64,000 nt of DNA from Pseudaminobacter soli (ex Li et al. 2025) (GTDB lineage: Bacteria; Pseudomonadota; Alphaproteobacteria; Rhizobiales; Rhizobiaceae). The position numbers were made by a program, and so were the translations under genes. Every line of letters begins with the position of its first letter. The stretch's first letter is position 1. The DNA is taken from positions 186,001 to 250,000 of the forward strand of contig NZ_JARXVF010000002.1 in the NCBI RefSeq assembly GCF_029892515.1. Direction: 5' to 3'. This document shows, piece after piece, positions 1 through 7,993 of the stretch. The notes beneath the pieces are model-generated. The model was not told the origin of the DNA. It saw only the letters and a program-made list of their open reading frames with translations, and did no database searches.

Positions 1-72
1 ATGGGCAATATTCGGGGACAGCGCAGCAGCGGCGGCGGTTGCCCCGCCGGTCAGGAACGTACGCCTTTTCAT
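1..72 (-). CDS. Exported protein, N-terminal fragment (Tat-type signal)
   Basis: Only the first 24 codons are in the window; the gene runs off the left edge. The peptide opens MKRRTFLTGG and continues into an Ala-rich hydrophobic stretch, which is the layout of a signal peptide with a possible twin-arginine (Tat) character. An AGAGGAG ribosome binding site lies about 6 bases before the ATG, which supports the start. The mature part is not visible, so no function can be given. Confidence 0.6.
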   Translation of the reverse strand, partial: MKRRTFLTGGATAAAAALSPNIAH

Positions 73-574
73 GATCGGCTCCTCTGGGGCGAGTGGTCGC
101 TTCGAAAACCTGCCAAGTGCCATCACAGAACTAGGCTGGCCTCTCGGTCCGACAAGCCACAGCCGCGCTAGCCTCTACCTGCTTCTGAAGACCAGCAACC
201 GACACCAGGGCCATGATCGTGCCGTTCGTGCTCCGCGGCATCGACGGCTGCTCTCGCGAGCGCGACCTCCAGCATGGTTCCCCGCGATGTCTGCTTCCGG
301 CGGAGCCAAAGATCACTCACTGGACGAGATGCGCCGGACGGGGTCGACGGTGGAAGGTCTGCTTGCTAGCAAAATCTCCCCGTAACGGACCGACAGCTTC
401 CGGCCCAAGGCTGCCAGTCTGCAACGCGCCCATCTCGATCGTTGAGACCAACTTCGCCGCTTCCTGAAACCGGACATAATGGGGCCACGCTCGGCCCGCT
501 TCGGTCTCCGTAGCGGGCCATTTTTCTTCACAGCACCAGCGACCGCCGCAGCACCTCGAAACCGCGCCTTGCAT
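73..574. other. Intergenic region with a decayed dispersed repeat
   Basis: No convincing gene is visible. Bases about 373-480 contain one copy of a degenerate repeat seen in several other gaps of this window; its landmarks are GGACCGACAGCTTCCGGCCC followed by a CTGCCAGTCTGCAACGCGCC block. The short open frames here lack ribosome binding sites and protein-like composition. Confidence 0.5.
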
Positions 575-1789
575 CTAAAATCGCACGAGTTCGACGCGGC
601 GGTTTCGTGCGCGGCCTTCCGACGTGGCGTTGTCGGCCAACGCCTTGTCCGCACCAAAGCCAGCGGACTTCAGCCGTTCAGGAGCGACGCCCTTGGTGAC
701 GAGCGCCTCAACCATGCTTTGCGCTCGCTGTAGCGACAGTTTGCGATTCGACCCGGCACTTCCGATGTCGTCGGTGTGGCCTTCGATCGACAGGCGCAGC
801 GCCGGATCGGTCCGGAGCAGGGCCAGCACCTGGTCGATGACCGGCGTTGCATCTGGTTTTAGCGTCGCCTTGGCGAAGTCAAAATTGACGTGGAGCGAAA
901 CGCGGCCGTCTTTGTCGAGTGCGGTCCGTAACTCGTCAGCCCGGGGCGGTGTGATCGAAGCCTGGAACGGCTTTTCCTCAATCACCGTCAGCTCGATGTC
1001 GGCCTCTTGGCTGAACAGCTTGAGCCAGAACACCTGGCCTTCGTGGACGAAGCGCGCATAGGTCCATTGATGGTCGCTGTGCAGCACCTCGCCGCCGAGC
1101 TTCTTCACCGCCATCCGATAGTTCGCATGGATGTCTGCGTCGCTCGCTGGCTTGCTGCGGTCGGCGGCTTCGTAGCGAACGAAGAAGCGCGCGCCGTTTA
1201 CGTCGATGTCGCGCACGTCGCCGTCATCGCCGTCGATGCTGATCGTGGCCTCATCGAAACTGCGCCGCTCGGGTGGGCCGGCGACGTAGTCGGGCATATG
1301 CCCGAGCAGGCGATGGTCGGACGGCCCCGGCGCAGTCAGCACAAAGTCCGCCTCCTGCTGCTGCACGACGGTGACCTCGATGGAAGTTTCCTGGCTCCAG
1401 ATGTGGAACCAGGTCGTGGCGCCGTTCTTCGTCAACTTCGCCGTAGTGTTGTTGCGGTCGCTGTTGAGCACGGTCGCGCCGAGCGCGCGCATTTGCGTGC
1501 GGTAGTTCTCCTGGATTTCCAGGTCGCTCATCAGCCTGTCGTCGTTCTTCGGCACATACCTGGCGTGGCACTGGCGCCCGGCGATGTCGTCCCAGCGCGC
1601 GCCGCCGTCGGTATCCTCGACTGGAAACTGATGAACGTCGTGAATGCGCAACTGCACGCCATCCTCGTCCAGCCGATACAACGGCAGCGCGCCGAGCGGC
1701 GCACAAGTAGTCTGTGCCGCCTGAGCCGATGTTGCGGCCAAACAAAGTGCGAACAGCCCGATTGCTCGGCGCATGTTTGAATTCGACAT
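575..1789 (-). CDS. OmpA-family peptidoglycan-binding envelope protein
   Basis: Protein of 404 residues with an N-terminal signal peptide (MSNSNMRRAIGLFALCLAAT, cleavage near SAQA-AQ). The C-terminal 110 residues or so form an OmpA-like domain, recognisable by the VNFDFAKATLKPDA, IEGHTDDIGSAGSNRKLSLQRA and GxARNRRVEL motifs, which bind meso-diaminopimelate in peptidoglycan. The middle region holds two similar segments (FVRYE and YVPKN followed by SDxxIxxNYR), suggesting an internal duplication of unknown function. The frame is open for 76 codons upstream, but the ATG at 1789 is preceded by GGGGGC and starts the signal peptide, so it is the better start. Expected location is the periplasm or outer membrane. 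Confidence 0.85.
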   Translation of the reverse strand: MSNSNMRRAIGLFALCLAATSAQAAQTTCAPLGALPLYRLDEDGVQLRIHDVHQFPVEDTDGGARWDDIAGRQCHARYVPKNDDRLMSDLEIQENYRTQMRALGATVLNSDRNNTTAKLTKNGATTWFHIWSQETSIEVTVVQQQEADFVLTAPGPSDHRLLGHMPDYVAGPPERRSFDEATISIDGDDGDVRDIDVNGARFFVRYEAADRSKPASDADIHANYRMAVKKLGGEVLHSDHQWTYARFVHEGQVFWLKLFSQEADIELTVIEEKPFQASITPPRADELRTALDKDGRVSLHVNFDFAKATLKPDATPVIDQVLALLRTDPALRLSIEGHTDDIGSAGSNRKLSLQRAQSMVEALVTKGVAPERLKSAGFGADKALADNATSEGRARNRRVELVRF

Positions 1790-2036
1790 ATTGCCCCCAT
1801 GTAATACTTGAAGCGCACCTAACCCCCTCCCGGAGGAATCCGGGGTCCTGCGGCTACAGTGGAATTGTCGCCCGTATCGGCAGGGCGACCAGTTCGGCCC
1901 AGCGATGGGTGCGTGTTTTCTGGAACAGGTTCCGTAAGCGAAACTTACAATAGGAGTGTCAGAACCAGAGGGATACGAGCAGGCCGAGGCGCGAGCAGGA
2001 GGGGCGACTGACCCCACCTGTCACGCCATTCGGTGA

Positions 2037-2777
2037 TCAGATCCCCAGTGTCCCGGCTTTCGCGGCGGCGAAACGCTCGGAAACCCTCTTCCAGTTCACC
2101 GCATTCCACCACGCCTTCAAGTAGTCCGCCCGGCGGTTCTGATAGTTGAGATAATAGGCGTGCTCCCAGACATCGTTGCCCATCAGCACACGCTTGCCGT
2201 CCATCAGCGGCGTATCCTGGTTAGGGCGGGCCTCGATGGCAAGCTTGCCTTCCTTGGTGACCGTTACGAACACCCAGCCGGAGCCGAACTGTCGCGTGCC
2301 GGCGGTGTTGAAGTCGTTTTGAAACTTCTCCATGCCGCCAAGGTCGCGCTCGATCGCGGCCAGCACCTCGCCCTCCGGTTTGCCACCGTTGGGACCCATG
2401 ATCTGCCAGAACATGCTGTGGTTGGCGTGACCGCCGAGATTGTTGCGTATGGTCGCCCGAATTGTTTCATCGAGCGACGAGAGATTGGAGAGCACGGTTT
2501 CGATCGGCGTCGTGGCGATCTGCGGATGGGTTTTGGCGACGACATTCACCGCCGTTACATAGGCCGCGTGGTGCTTGCCGTGGTGCAGTTCCATGGTTTT
2601 CGCATCGATATGCGGCTCGAGCGCGATCACGGGATAGCTCAACGGGGGGACTGTGAAGGGGCCGGTCGATGCCGGCGCCGGGGTTGTCGCCTGCGCGAAG
2701 ACGACCTTTGGAGCGGCGGCCATCGCCACAAGACTGCTTGCGGCAAGAACGAGGCGGCGACGTGAAAGCATTGGCAT
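2037..2777 (-). CDS. Exported Fe/Mn superoxide dismutase
   Basis: Protein of 246 residues of the iron/manganese superoxide dismutase family, which converts superoxide to oxygen and peroxide. Metal ligands are all present: H65 in ELHHGKHH, H120 in HANHSMFW, D202 and H206 in DVWEHAYYLNY. Unlike the cytoplasmic enzyme it begins with MPMLSRRRLVLAASSLVAMA, a Tat-like signal peptide, so it probably acts in the periplasm. The frame starts 12 bases earlier, but a GGAGATATAC ribosome binding site sits just before the ATG at 2777. Metal preference (Fe or Mn) cannot be decided by eye. It is oriented the same way as the OmpA-like gene downstream, with a gap of about 250 bases. Confidence 0.93.
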   Translation of the reverse strand: MPMLSRRRLVLAASSLVAMAAAPKVVFAQATTPAPASTGPFTVPPLSYPVIALEPHIDAKTMELHHGKHHAAYVTAVNVVAKTHPQIATTPIETVLSNLSSLDETIRATIRNNLGGHANHSMFWQIMGPNGGKPEGEVLAAIERDLGGMEKFQNDFNTAGTRQFGSGWVFVTVTKEGKLAIEARPNQDTPLMDGKRVLMGNDVWEHAYYLNYQNRRADYLKAWWNAVNWKRVSERFAAAKAGTLGI

Positions 2778-2893
2778 GTATATCTCCATTTTTGGCAGGC
2801 AGGCGTGACGCGCGAAGCGTGCATCTGGGCAATGGTCTGCGCCACATGCAGGCTTATGCCGGTTTCGATGCCGACCACGGCTTGGGAGCGGGA

Positions 2894-3072
2894 AACGATT
2901 CTGCCCAGTTCATGCGGAGCAATACGGGGAACGCCCACGAGTATCTTGGGCGATACCGTATGCCTTTTTGCACCGAGCGAACTGACAGTCGGCTGGACAA
3001 TTGCACAGCCCTCATCCTGAGAAGCGCAACGAGCGCGCCTTGAAGAATTTGAGCCGTGAAAGCCTCCAAACG
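2894..3072. repeat. Inverted repeat, left arm (179 bp)
   Basis: This segment is the reverse complement of 4365-4543; I count two mismatches in 179 bases. The two arms enclose the AraC-family gene and its upstream region. The left arm lies between the superoxide dismutase gene and the 3' end of the AraC gene. Confidence 0.93.
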
Positions 3073-3094
3073 GGCTCTGACACGCCGCTCTGTT

Positions 3095-4063
3095 CTACGA
3101 GGAGAGTCGCCTGATCTCCGAAGGCGTGACATTGAAGCGCTGGCGAAACGCGCGGCTGAACGAGGACAAATCGGAGAAACCGACATCGTAGGCGATTCCA
3201 GTGATCGTACTGGGAGCCTCGCCGCGTTCCTGAAGAAGACGGAAGGCGAGATCGAGCCTGCAATCGCGAACGAAATCGGTAAAGGTCGTCCCTTCGCTCG
3301 CGAACAAGTGCTGGATGTAGCGCGGCGACACGCCCTGGCGCCGCGCGACAGCGTCGATGTGGAGCCCTGGGTTGGACAATCTATCGCGAATATCCCTCTG
3401 AACGAGCTTCAACCGTGCTGCCGCGTTGCTGCGCTCATTGCGCTCAGCGCCGCCACGGACGAAGCCGTCGAGAACCAGTGCCGTAAGGTCGTAGACATGA
3501 CGGGATGCGACCTCACCAGCCTTAATCGAACACGGTGGATGGCGGCGCAGCGTTTCGACATAAGCCGCCAGCAGCGGTACACCACCAGCCGTCGACGGTA
3601 CTACATAGCACGCCTCCATATCGATCCTGGGGACGAGGCCGGCAAGTAATCGACGGTCGAGCGTGACGATATCGAAGGAGGAGGGTTTGCCGTGCCAGCA
3701 TTCATGGAAAATCCCCTCATTCACCAGCACGAGGTCGCCTGGGGCGATCCTGACCGGCGCCTTGCCCTCGACTGAAATCTCGCGCTCATCGTTCTGGATC
3801 ATCCAAATATAATTCTCGCGCCCGTCCTGCAGCAAGTCGCGCGCCCGCACACCGTGCATCGGGGTGAACAGGCCGCGGGCAACGACCAGACCGCCGGGCA
3901 GCGACATTGCCTCCAAGTCGACGCGAATATTGCCAGGGTCGGCCGGAAAGAAACGGCGTCCGCTGATTTGGCGTGCCACGAAATCATGCACGAATGCCAG
4001 TTGCTGTCGCTGCGGAATGCTTTCCGTGGACAGTAGCTGTATCGGAAATGGGATGGCGCTCAC
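3095..4063 (-). CDS. AraC-family transcriptional regulator
   Basis: Protein of 322 residues. The N-terminal two thirds resemble the AraC-binding-like (cupin-type) sensor of the family, with the typical ISVEGKAPVRIAPGDLVLVN stretch; the C-terminal 100 residues carry the double helix-turn-helix DNA-binding domain (LHIDAVARRQGVSPRYIQHLF, then GIAYDVGFSDLSSFSRAFRQ). The start is a GTG at 4063 preceded by AGGAAGCTTAG. The gene sits alone between the two arms of a near-perfect inverted repeat, so the whole locus could invert. Its target is unknown; the adjacent porin and superoxide dismutase genes are natural candidates. Confidence 0.9.
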   Translation of the reverse strand: MSAIPFPIQLLSTESIPQRQQLAFVHDFVARQISGRRFFPADPGNIRVDLEAMSLPGGLVVARGLFTPMHGVRARDLLQDGRENYIWMIQNDEREISVEGKAPVRIAPGDLVLVNEGIFHECWHGKPSSFDIVTLDRRLLAGLVPRIDMEACYVVPSTAGGVPLLAAYVETLRRHPPCSIKAGEVASRHVYDLTALVLDGFVRGGAERNERSNAAARLKLVQRDIRDRLSNPGLHIDAVARRQGVSPRYIQHLFASEGTTFTDFVRDCRLDLAFRLLQERGEAPSTITGIAYDVGFSDLSSFSRAFRQRFNVTPSEIRRLSS

Positions 4064-4364
4064 CTAAGCTTCCTATCGCCTCGCCTGTTCAAAAGGCATT
4101 CAACCGCTTCAAACAATATTGCGGCGCAGGACCGGTTCTACGCCTTCTGGGAGGACTTTTACAGCAAGCGGCACGCGATTTGCTTTGCTGAGGGCGAATG
4201 TAATTTCACATGAGGCGAACAGATAATGCCTGCACAGCGGCCATTGCGAGTTCGGTACGCATGCAGCGTACGCGCTGACTAGCAGCATGACGGACGCGAC
4301 AAGATATCTCTGCCTCCGGCGAAGCGTAGCGTGACGGCAGCGGTTGGGGCGATGCGTTAGCGCG

Positions 4365-4543
4365 CGTTTGGAGGCTTTCACGGCTCAAATTTTTCAAGGC
4401 GCGCTCGTTGCGCTTCTCAGGATGAGGGCTGTGCAATTGTCCAGCCGACTGTCAGTTCGCTCGGTGCAAAAAGGCATTCGGTATCGCCCAAGATACTCGT
4501 GGGCGTTCCCCGTATTGCTCCGCATGAACTGGGCAGAATCGTT
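4365..4543. repeat. Inverted repeat, right arm (179 bp)
   Basis: Partner of 2894-3072. The arm ends 25 bases before the ATG of the Omp25-like gene, so it forms most of the 5' region of that porin. The two visible differences from the left arm are single-base substitutions. Confidence 0.93.
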
Positions 4544-4568
4544 GGCCCGTGTCTTTGGGGATATCATT

Positions 4569-5288
4569 ATGAAAAATTGCATTATCGCTTCGGCACTTCT
4601 CGTCGCCAGCATTACCGGCGCCAAAGCCGCCGACGTCGTTGTTCAGGAACCTGTTGCCGCCTACAACTGGTCGGGTATCTATGTCGGTGGCCAGATCGGC
4701 TATGTGGCCGGGGGAAAGGTCAATCACGCGTATGATATCGCCCAATACGGTGAAGACAGCCAGTGGAACTACCGGCTGAATCCGAAGGGTGGGTTTGGCG
4801 GAGTTTTCGGCGGCTACAACTACCAACTTGATGGTGGTGTCGTTCTCGGCGTCGAAGGCGACCTCGTCTGGGGCAACGTCAAAGCCGACGGTGCCAATGT
4901 CTCGGCGACATCCTTCATGAGCAATACAAAGCTCGACTGGATTGGCACCGCTCGGGCGCGGGTTGGGTATGCGTTTGACCGGTTCATGCCTTACATAGCC
5001 GGTGGTCTCTCCGTTGCTCGCTTCCGTTTTGGAGAGGTCAATGTCGATCACTCGGACTTTCCGAGCACCGGTGCCAGCACTGCCTCGGGCACCATGACCG
5101 GATGGACGATAGGTGCAGGTGCGGAATACGCTGTGACGGAAAATTGGACAGTACGCGGCGAGTATCGTTACACCCAGTATGGGAAGAAGGACTTCACCGC
5201 GACCCCAGAATCTAATTCCTGGGAGGATCCGTGGACTGCCCGAGTTCGCACACACGATGTCCGCTTGGGTGTAGCCTACAAGTTCTGA
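4569..5288 (+). CDS. Omp25/Omp31-type outer membrane beta-barrel protein
   Basis: Protein of 239 residues with a signal peptide (MKNCIIASALLVASITGAKA, cleavage before ADVV) and the rhizobial/Brucella Omp25-Omp31 pattern: YNWSGIYVGGQIGY at the start of the barrel, GGVFGGYNYQ, GVEGDLVWG, a WIGTARARVGYAFDRFMPYIAGG segment split over two strands, and a C-terminal strand ending in the aromatic AYKF needed for barrel assembly. The ATG at 4569 follows GGGG at a proper distance; the frame extends further upstream only because it reads through the inverted repeat. Such proteins are abundant structural porin-like components of the outer membrane. Confidence 0.9.
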   Translation: MKNCIIASALLVASITGAKAADVVVQEPVAAYNWSGIYVGGQIGYVAGGKVNHAYDIAQYGEDSQWNYRLNPKGGFGGVFGGYNYQLDGGVVLGVEGDLVWGNVKADGANVSATSFMSNTKLDWIGTARARVGYAFDRFMPYIAGGLSVARFRFGEVNVDHSDFPSTGASTASGTMTGWTIGAGAEYAVTENWTVRGEYRYTQYGKKDFTATPESNSWEDPWTARVRTHDVRLGVAYKF

Positions 5289-5662
5289 TCTGCATCACCA
5301 AACGATCTCCGGTCCGGGCGAAAGCCGGGGCATCATTCAGTGAGCTGCAAAAGACCCGGCGTCGGCGGGCCGACGCCGCCGTTCCTGCGAACCAGTCCGA
5401 CGACATGTCTCCGCGCCCTGGCTTTGCGTTGGCAAAATGGGTCTGGCATCGCAAAGCGCGATACGGCATGAGTGAAAGTATGACCGCTTGCTACTGAGTT
5501 CGCCCCAAAGCGGACCGACCACTTCCGGCCCCAAGCGGTCATTGACGCCATGATTTGAAGGGGATACCTCGAAAAATTCTGCCAGTTCCGCGATCAGGTG
5601 GCGCGGACGCTGCGTCATGCAACCCGCCTCACCGGGCCCCCACGTGCTACAAGCGCAAAGGC
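5289..5662. other. Intergenic region downstream of the porin, with a dispersed repeat copy
   Basis: Apart from the hairpin at 5357-5378 this gap holds a copy of the dispersed degenerate repeat at about 5500-5550 (AAAGCGGACCGACCACTTCC and flanks). No gene is supported. Confidence 0.5.
5357..5378 (+). terminator. Hairpin downstream of the porin gene
   Basis: Self-complementary CGGCGTCGGC / GCCGACGCCG pair gives a 9-bp GC-rich stem with a 4-base loop about 70 bases after the porin stop codon. There is no clear T-tract, so it may act as a 3' stabiliser or imperfect terminator. Confidence 0.5.
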
Positions 5663-7048
5663 TCAGCTTACGAGAGGGATAGCAAAGGCGCAGCGCAAGC
5701 CTTCGGGCTGCCATAGAAACTCGACCTCACCGCCAAGAGCATTGTTGACCATCCGCCTGATCAGGCCCGAGCCAAAGCCCGTTCTGGGCGGTACGGCTGT
5801 GGTGAGACCACCTTGCTCACTCCAGACCACAGATAGCTGTGGCCGGTCCGCGTCCGCTGCAGTCGACCAAGTTACCCGCAATTGGCCATCCTCACAGGCC
5901 AGGGACCCGTACTTGGCCGAATTAGTCGTCAATTCATGAAACATGAGCGTGAGCGGTATGAGCATTGACTGCGGCACTATGACGTCTGGGCCCTCAAGCA
6001 TAATTCGCTTGTCTTGCTTCACCTCAAAGGGGCCTGTTTCGGTAAGCAGCAAATCCGCAAGCGATACTCCCCGGCCACTGTCCTTGATCAGTAGATCATG
6101 TGTCGCAGAGAGCGCCCCCAAGCGCGAAACAAGGCGCTCCGCAAAGCTTTGAACGTCCGTCTCCTCACGCGCCGTCTGACGGGCGAGCGCCTGTACTACA
6201 GCGAGATTGTTTCGGATTCTGTGGTGCATCTCCCGCACGATCTCACGCTTGCGCTCATCTTCCTGACGCTGCTCGGTAACGTCGAGTGCAACACCATCCA
6301 GTTCGATCGGCTGCCCCAGCGCATCCCGTGTCGTGTGGACCGACAGTTCCAACCAACGCACCGAACCATCTGGTCGGATAATGCGATAACTCGATTTGGA
6401 TGTTCCCGCTTGGGCAGTAATCGTCTCCGCCAATGCTGCCTCGGCAAGGCCGCGATCGTCAGGGTGTACAATCGCCAGCCACTCTGCAAAGTCCATGCTG
6501 GTTTGCGTGACAGGTAGACCAACCATCGTGGCGAAGGCTGGTGACCATCTCCCGCGATCCTCCTTGAGGTCATACGAGACGGAGCCGAGACGGCCAGCCT
6601 CAAGAGCGGCATGCAACCGACGATCAGCTTCCTTTGCGTCTTTCAGCATCTGATCCGTCCGCACTATCATGGCTTGCAAGATTCCGCCAACGAGGACCAT
6701 CGCGGCGCCAAAGAAGCAGAACAGCGCCAGATTGAGCACACTAGCAGTCGTGCCGATCTGGAAGGGGTGGATAGGGTCAATAAACAGAACCCAAGCCGAA
6801 GCAGCAGACAGTAAAAGAGCGAGTGCCCCAGGGCCTCCACCACCAAGAACAGACGCCAGAAAAACGGCCAGAAACACAGTGACAAAGGGAGAAACATTGA
6901 CTTCTAGAAGTCCGATGCCAACGCGAATGAGAACGGCTACGAGTACACATCCAACAGCAAACGCATAGGCCAATGCTCGATTGGCGATAAAGTTGGCGTG
7001 ATAGGTTCGGATCAACTGGCCCGCAACATCGTGTTTCCATTCCTGCAT
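5663..7048 (-). CDS. Membrane PAS-HWE sensor histidine kinase
   Basis: Protein of 461 residues. Residues 25-130 contain four hydrophobic segments with the DUF4118-like sequence FLAVFLASVLGGGGPGALAL; residues about 145-260 form a PAS fold (WLAIVHPDDR, YRIIRPDGSVRWLE, DVTEQ); residues from about 270 carry the HWE/HisKA_2 phosphoacceptor box with MHHRIRNN at 274-281, followed by the ATPase region with FHELTTNSAKYG and GFGSGLIRRMV. Such kinases often feed the general stress pathway through PhyR or light/oxygen sensing, but no response regulator is adjacent. The frame is open 50 codons upstream; the ATG at 7048 is chosen because TAGGGAGGGGG lies just before it. Confidence 0.88.
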   Translation of the reverse strand: MQEWKHDVAGQLIRTYHANFIANRALAYAFAVGCVLVAVLIRVGIGLLEVNVSPFVTVFLAVFLASVLGGGGPGALALLLSAASAWVLFIDPIHPFQIGTTASVLNLALFCFFGAAMVLVGGILQAMIVRTDQMLKDAKEADRRLHAALEAGRLGSVSYDLKEDRGRWSPAFATMVGLPVTQTSMDFAEWLAIVHPDDRGLAEAALAETITAQAGTSKSSYRIIRPDGSVRWLELSVHTTRDALGQPIELDGVALDVTEQRQEDERKREIVREMHHRIRNNLAVVQALARQTAREETDVQSFAERLVSRLGALSATHDLLIKDSGRGVSLADLLLTETGPFEVKQDKRIMLEGPDVIVPQSMLIPLTLMFHELTTNSAKYGSLACEDGQLRVTWSTAADADRPQLSVVWSEQGGLTTAVPPRTGFGSGLIRRMVNNALGGEVEFLWQPEGLRCAFAIPLVS

Positions 7049-7427
7049 GAACCACCCCCTCCCTAGCGCCACCCGCAGCCACGTCAGCACGGTTTGTGTT
7101 GAACGCGCAAGGGGACAGGCAACGCGCGAAATTGTCCGGCATATCCGCCATGCCATGGCGCGGCCACACCAGACTACCTGATCCTGATCTGTTGCCACGA
7201 TCCTCGCCGGCGCGGTGCGAGCTGTCCAAGACGACCCCCAGAGATGGATAGATTAACCGGGCTCCACCAGGCCGCTGGCCGCGATAGGTCACAGCAGCCT
7301 CCCTGCCGCCGGCTATGGTCTCCAGATGAGGGGCGATTCCTGTGGATTTGCGTGCGGTGAAGCCTTGTCCGCAACTCGAGGGTGACCGATCCTGACCACG
7401 GGCATTGTTGGGTACGGAGCACCGTGC
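7049..7427. other. Intergenic region
   Basis: Divergent promoter region between the HWE kinase (minus) and the DUF982 gene (plus). I see no convincing promoter pair or further gene here. Confidence 0.4.
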
Positions 7428-7688
7428 ATGGGGATGAGGCGTTTCCACAAACCAGTGCGCATTCAAATTGGTCGAATTGATCGCGACCGCATTGTGTGCG
7501 GCACGGAAGATGCCGCCAAAATTCTGCTGCGCGCTTGGCCGTCTACCCACAATGAAAAAAGGCAAGCGGCCATGAGAGCTTGCCTTGAGGTCCTCAAGGG
7601 CCAGAAGCCTCCCAGCGTCGCTCGGAGGGCATTCATCGAAGCCGCACAGGAGGCCCGCGTTCTTCTCGACGAGGACACTCGCGCCTGA
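7428..7688 (+). CDS. DUF982 family protein
   Basis: Small protein of 86 residues with the DUF982 pattern common in rhizobia: a short beta-rich start, a conserved WP in the middle (LLRAWPSTHNEKRQAAMRAC), then AFIEAAQEARVLL at the C-terminal end. Function of the family is unknown. Two ATG codons are possible at 7428 and 7434; a CGGAGC element lies about ten bases before the first. It is a distant relative of the three DUF982 genes at 41.6-42.5 kb. Confidence 0.72.
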   Translation: MGMRRFHKPVRIQIGRIDRDRIVCGTEDAAKILLRAWPSTHNEKRQAAMRACLEVLKGQKPPSVARRAFIEAAQEARVLLDEDTRA

Positions 7689-7993
7689 TCTCATGCCGTC
7701 ACGGAACCGCTTCAGGATCGCGCCCCAAGTCAGCCATAGAGAGCGCTTGGCCGCGGCCTGAAAGCAGACGCTCCAGAAGCCTGGAGAAACCGTTGAGTGT
7801 CATCTCTCGTGACACGTGGTGCGCTGGGAGGCTCACAGCGGTATCTTTACTCCGCCGCGAACGTCGACGGTGAAGGCGTCGCCGCTGTCGTGCCCGGCTT
7901 CCGCCCCGAGGAAGAAGCTTGAGTGAAATTACGCTAGTCAACCAAGCCCAATAGCTCCACGTGCAGCCGGCGAACGAATGCACCTACTAGCCG
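7689..7993. other. Intergenic region, possible decayed coding sequence
   Basis: No complete gene. On the plus strand about 7840-7921 reads as a protein-like tail ending VVPGFRPEEEA before a TGA, without a start or ribosome binding site; this may be a remnant of a lost gene. Confidence 0.3.

Noticed and set aside
1007-1780. 257-residue plus-strand open frame opposite the OmpA-like gene
   Set aside because: It mirrors the real gene; the minus frame has a signal peptide, ribosome binding site and OmpA motifs.
4344-4568. N-terminal extension of the porin reading through the inverted repeat
   Set aside because: The signal peptide starts at 4569 with a ribosome binding site; the extension simply translates the repeat arm.
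4452-5255. 267-residue minus-strand open frame opposite the porin
   Set aside because: The plus frame has a signal peptide, barrel strands and a terminal Phe; the minus frame has no recognisable feature.
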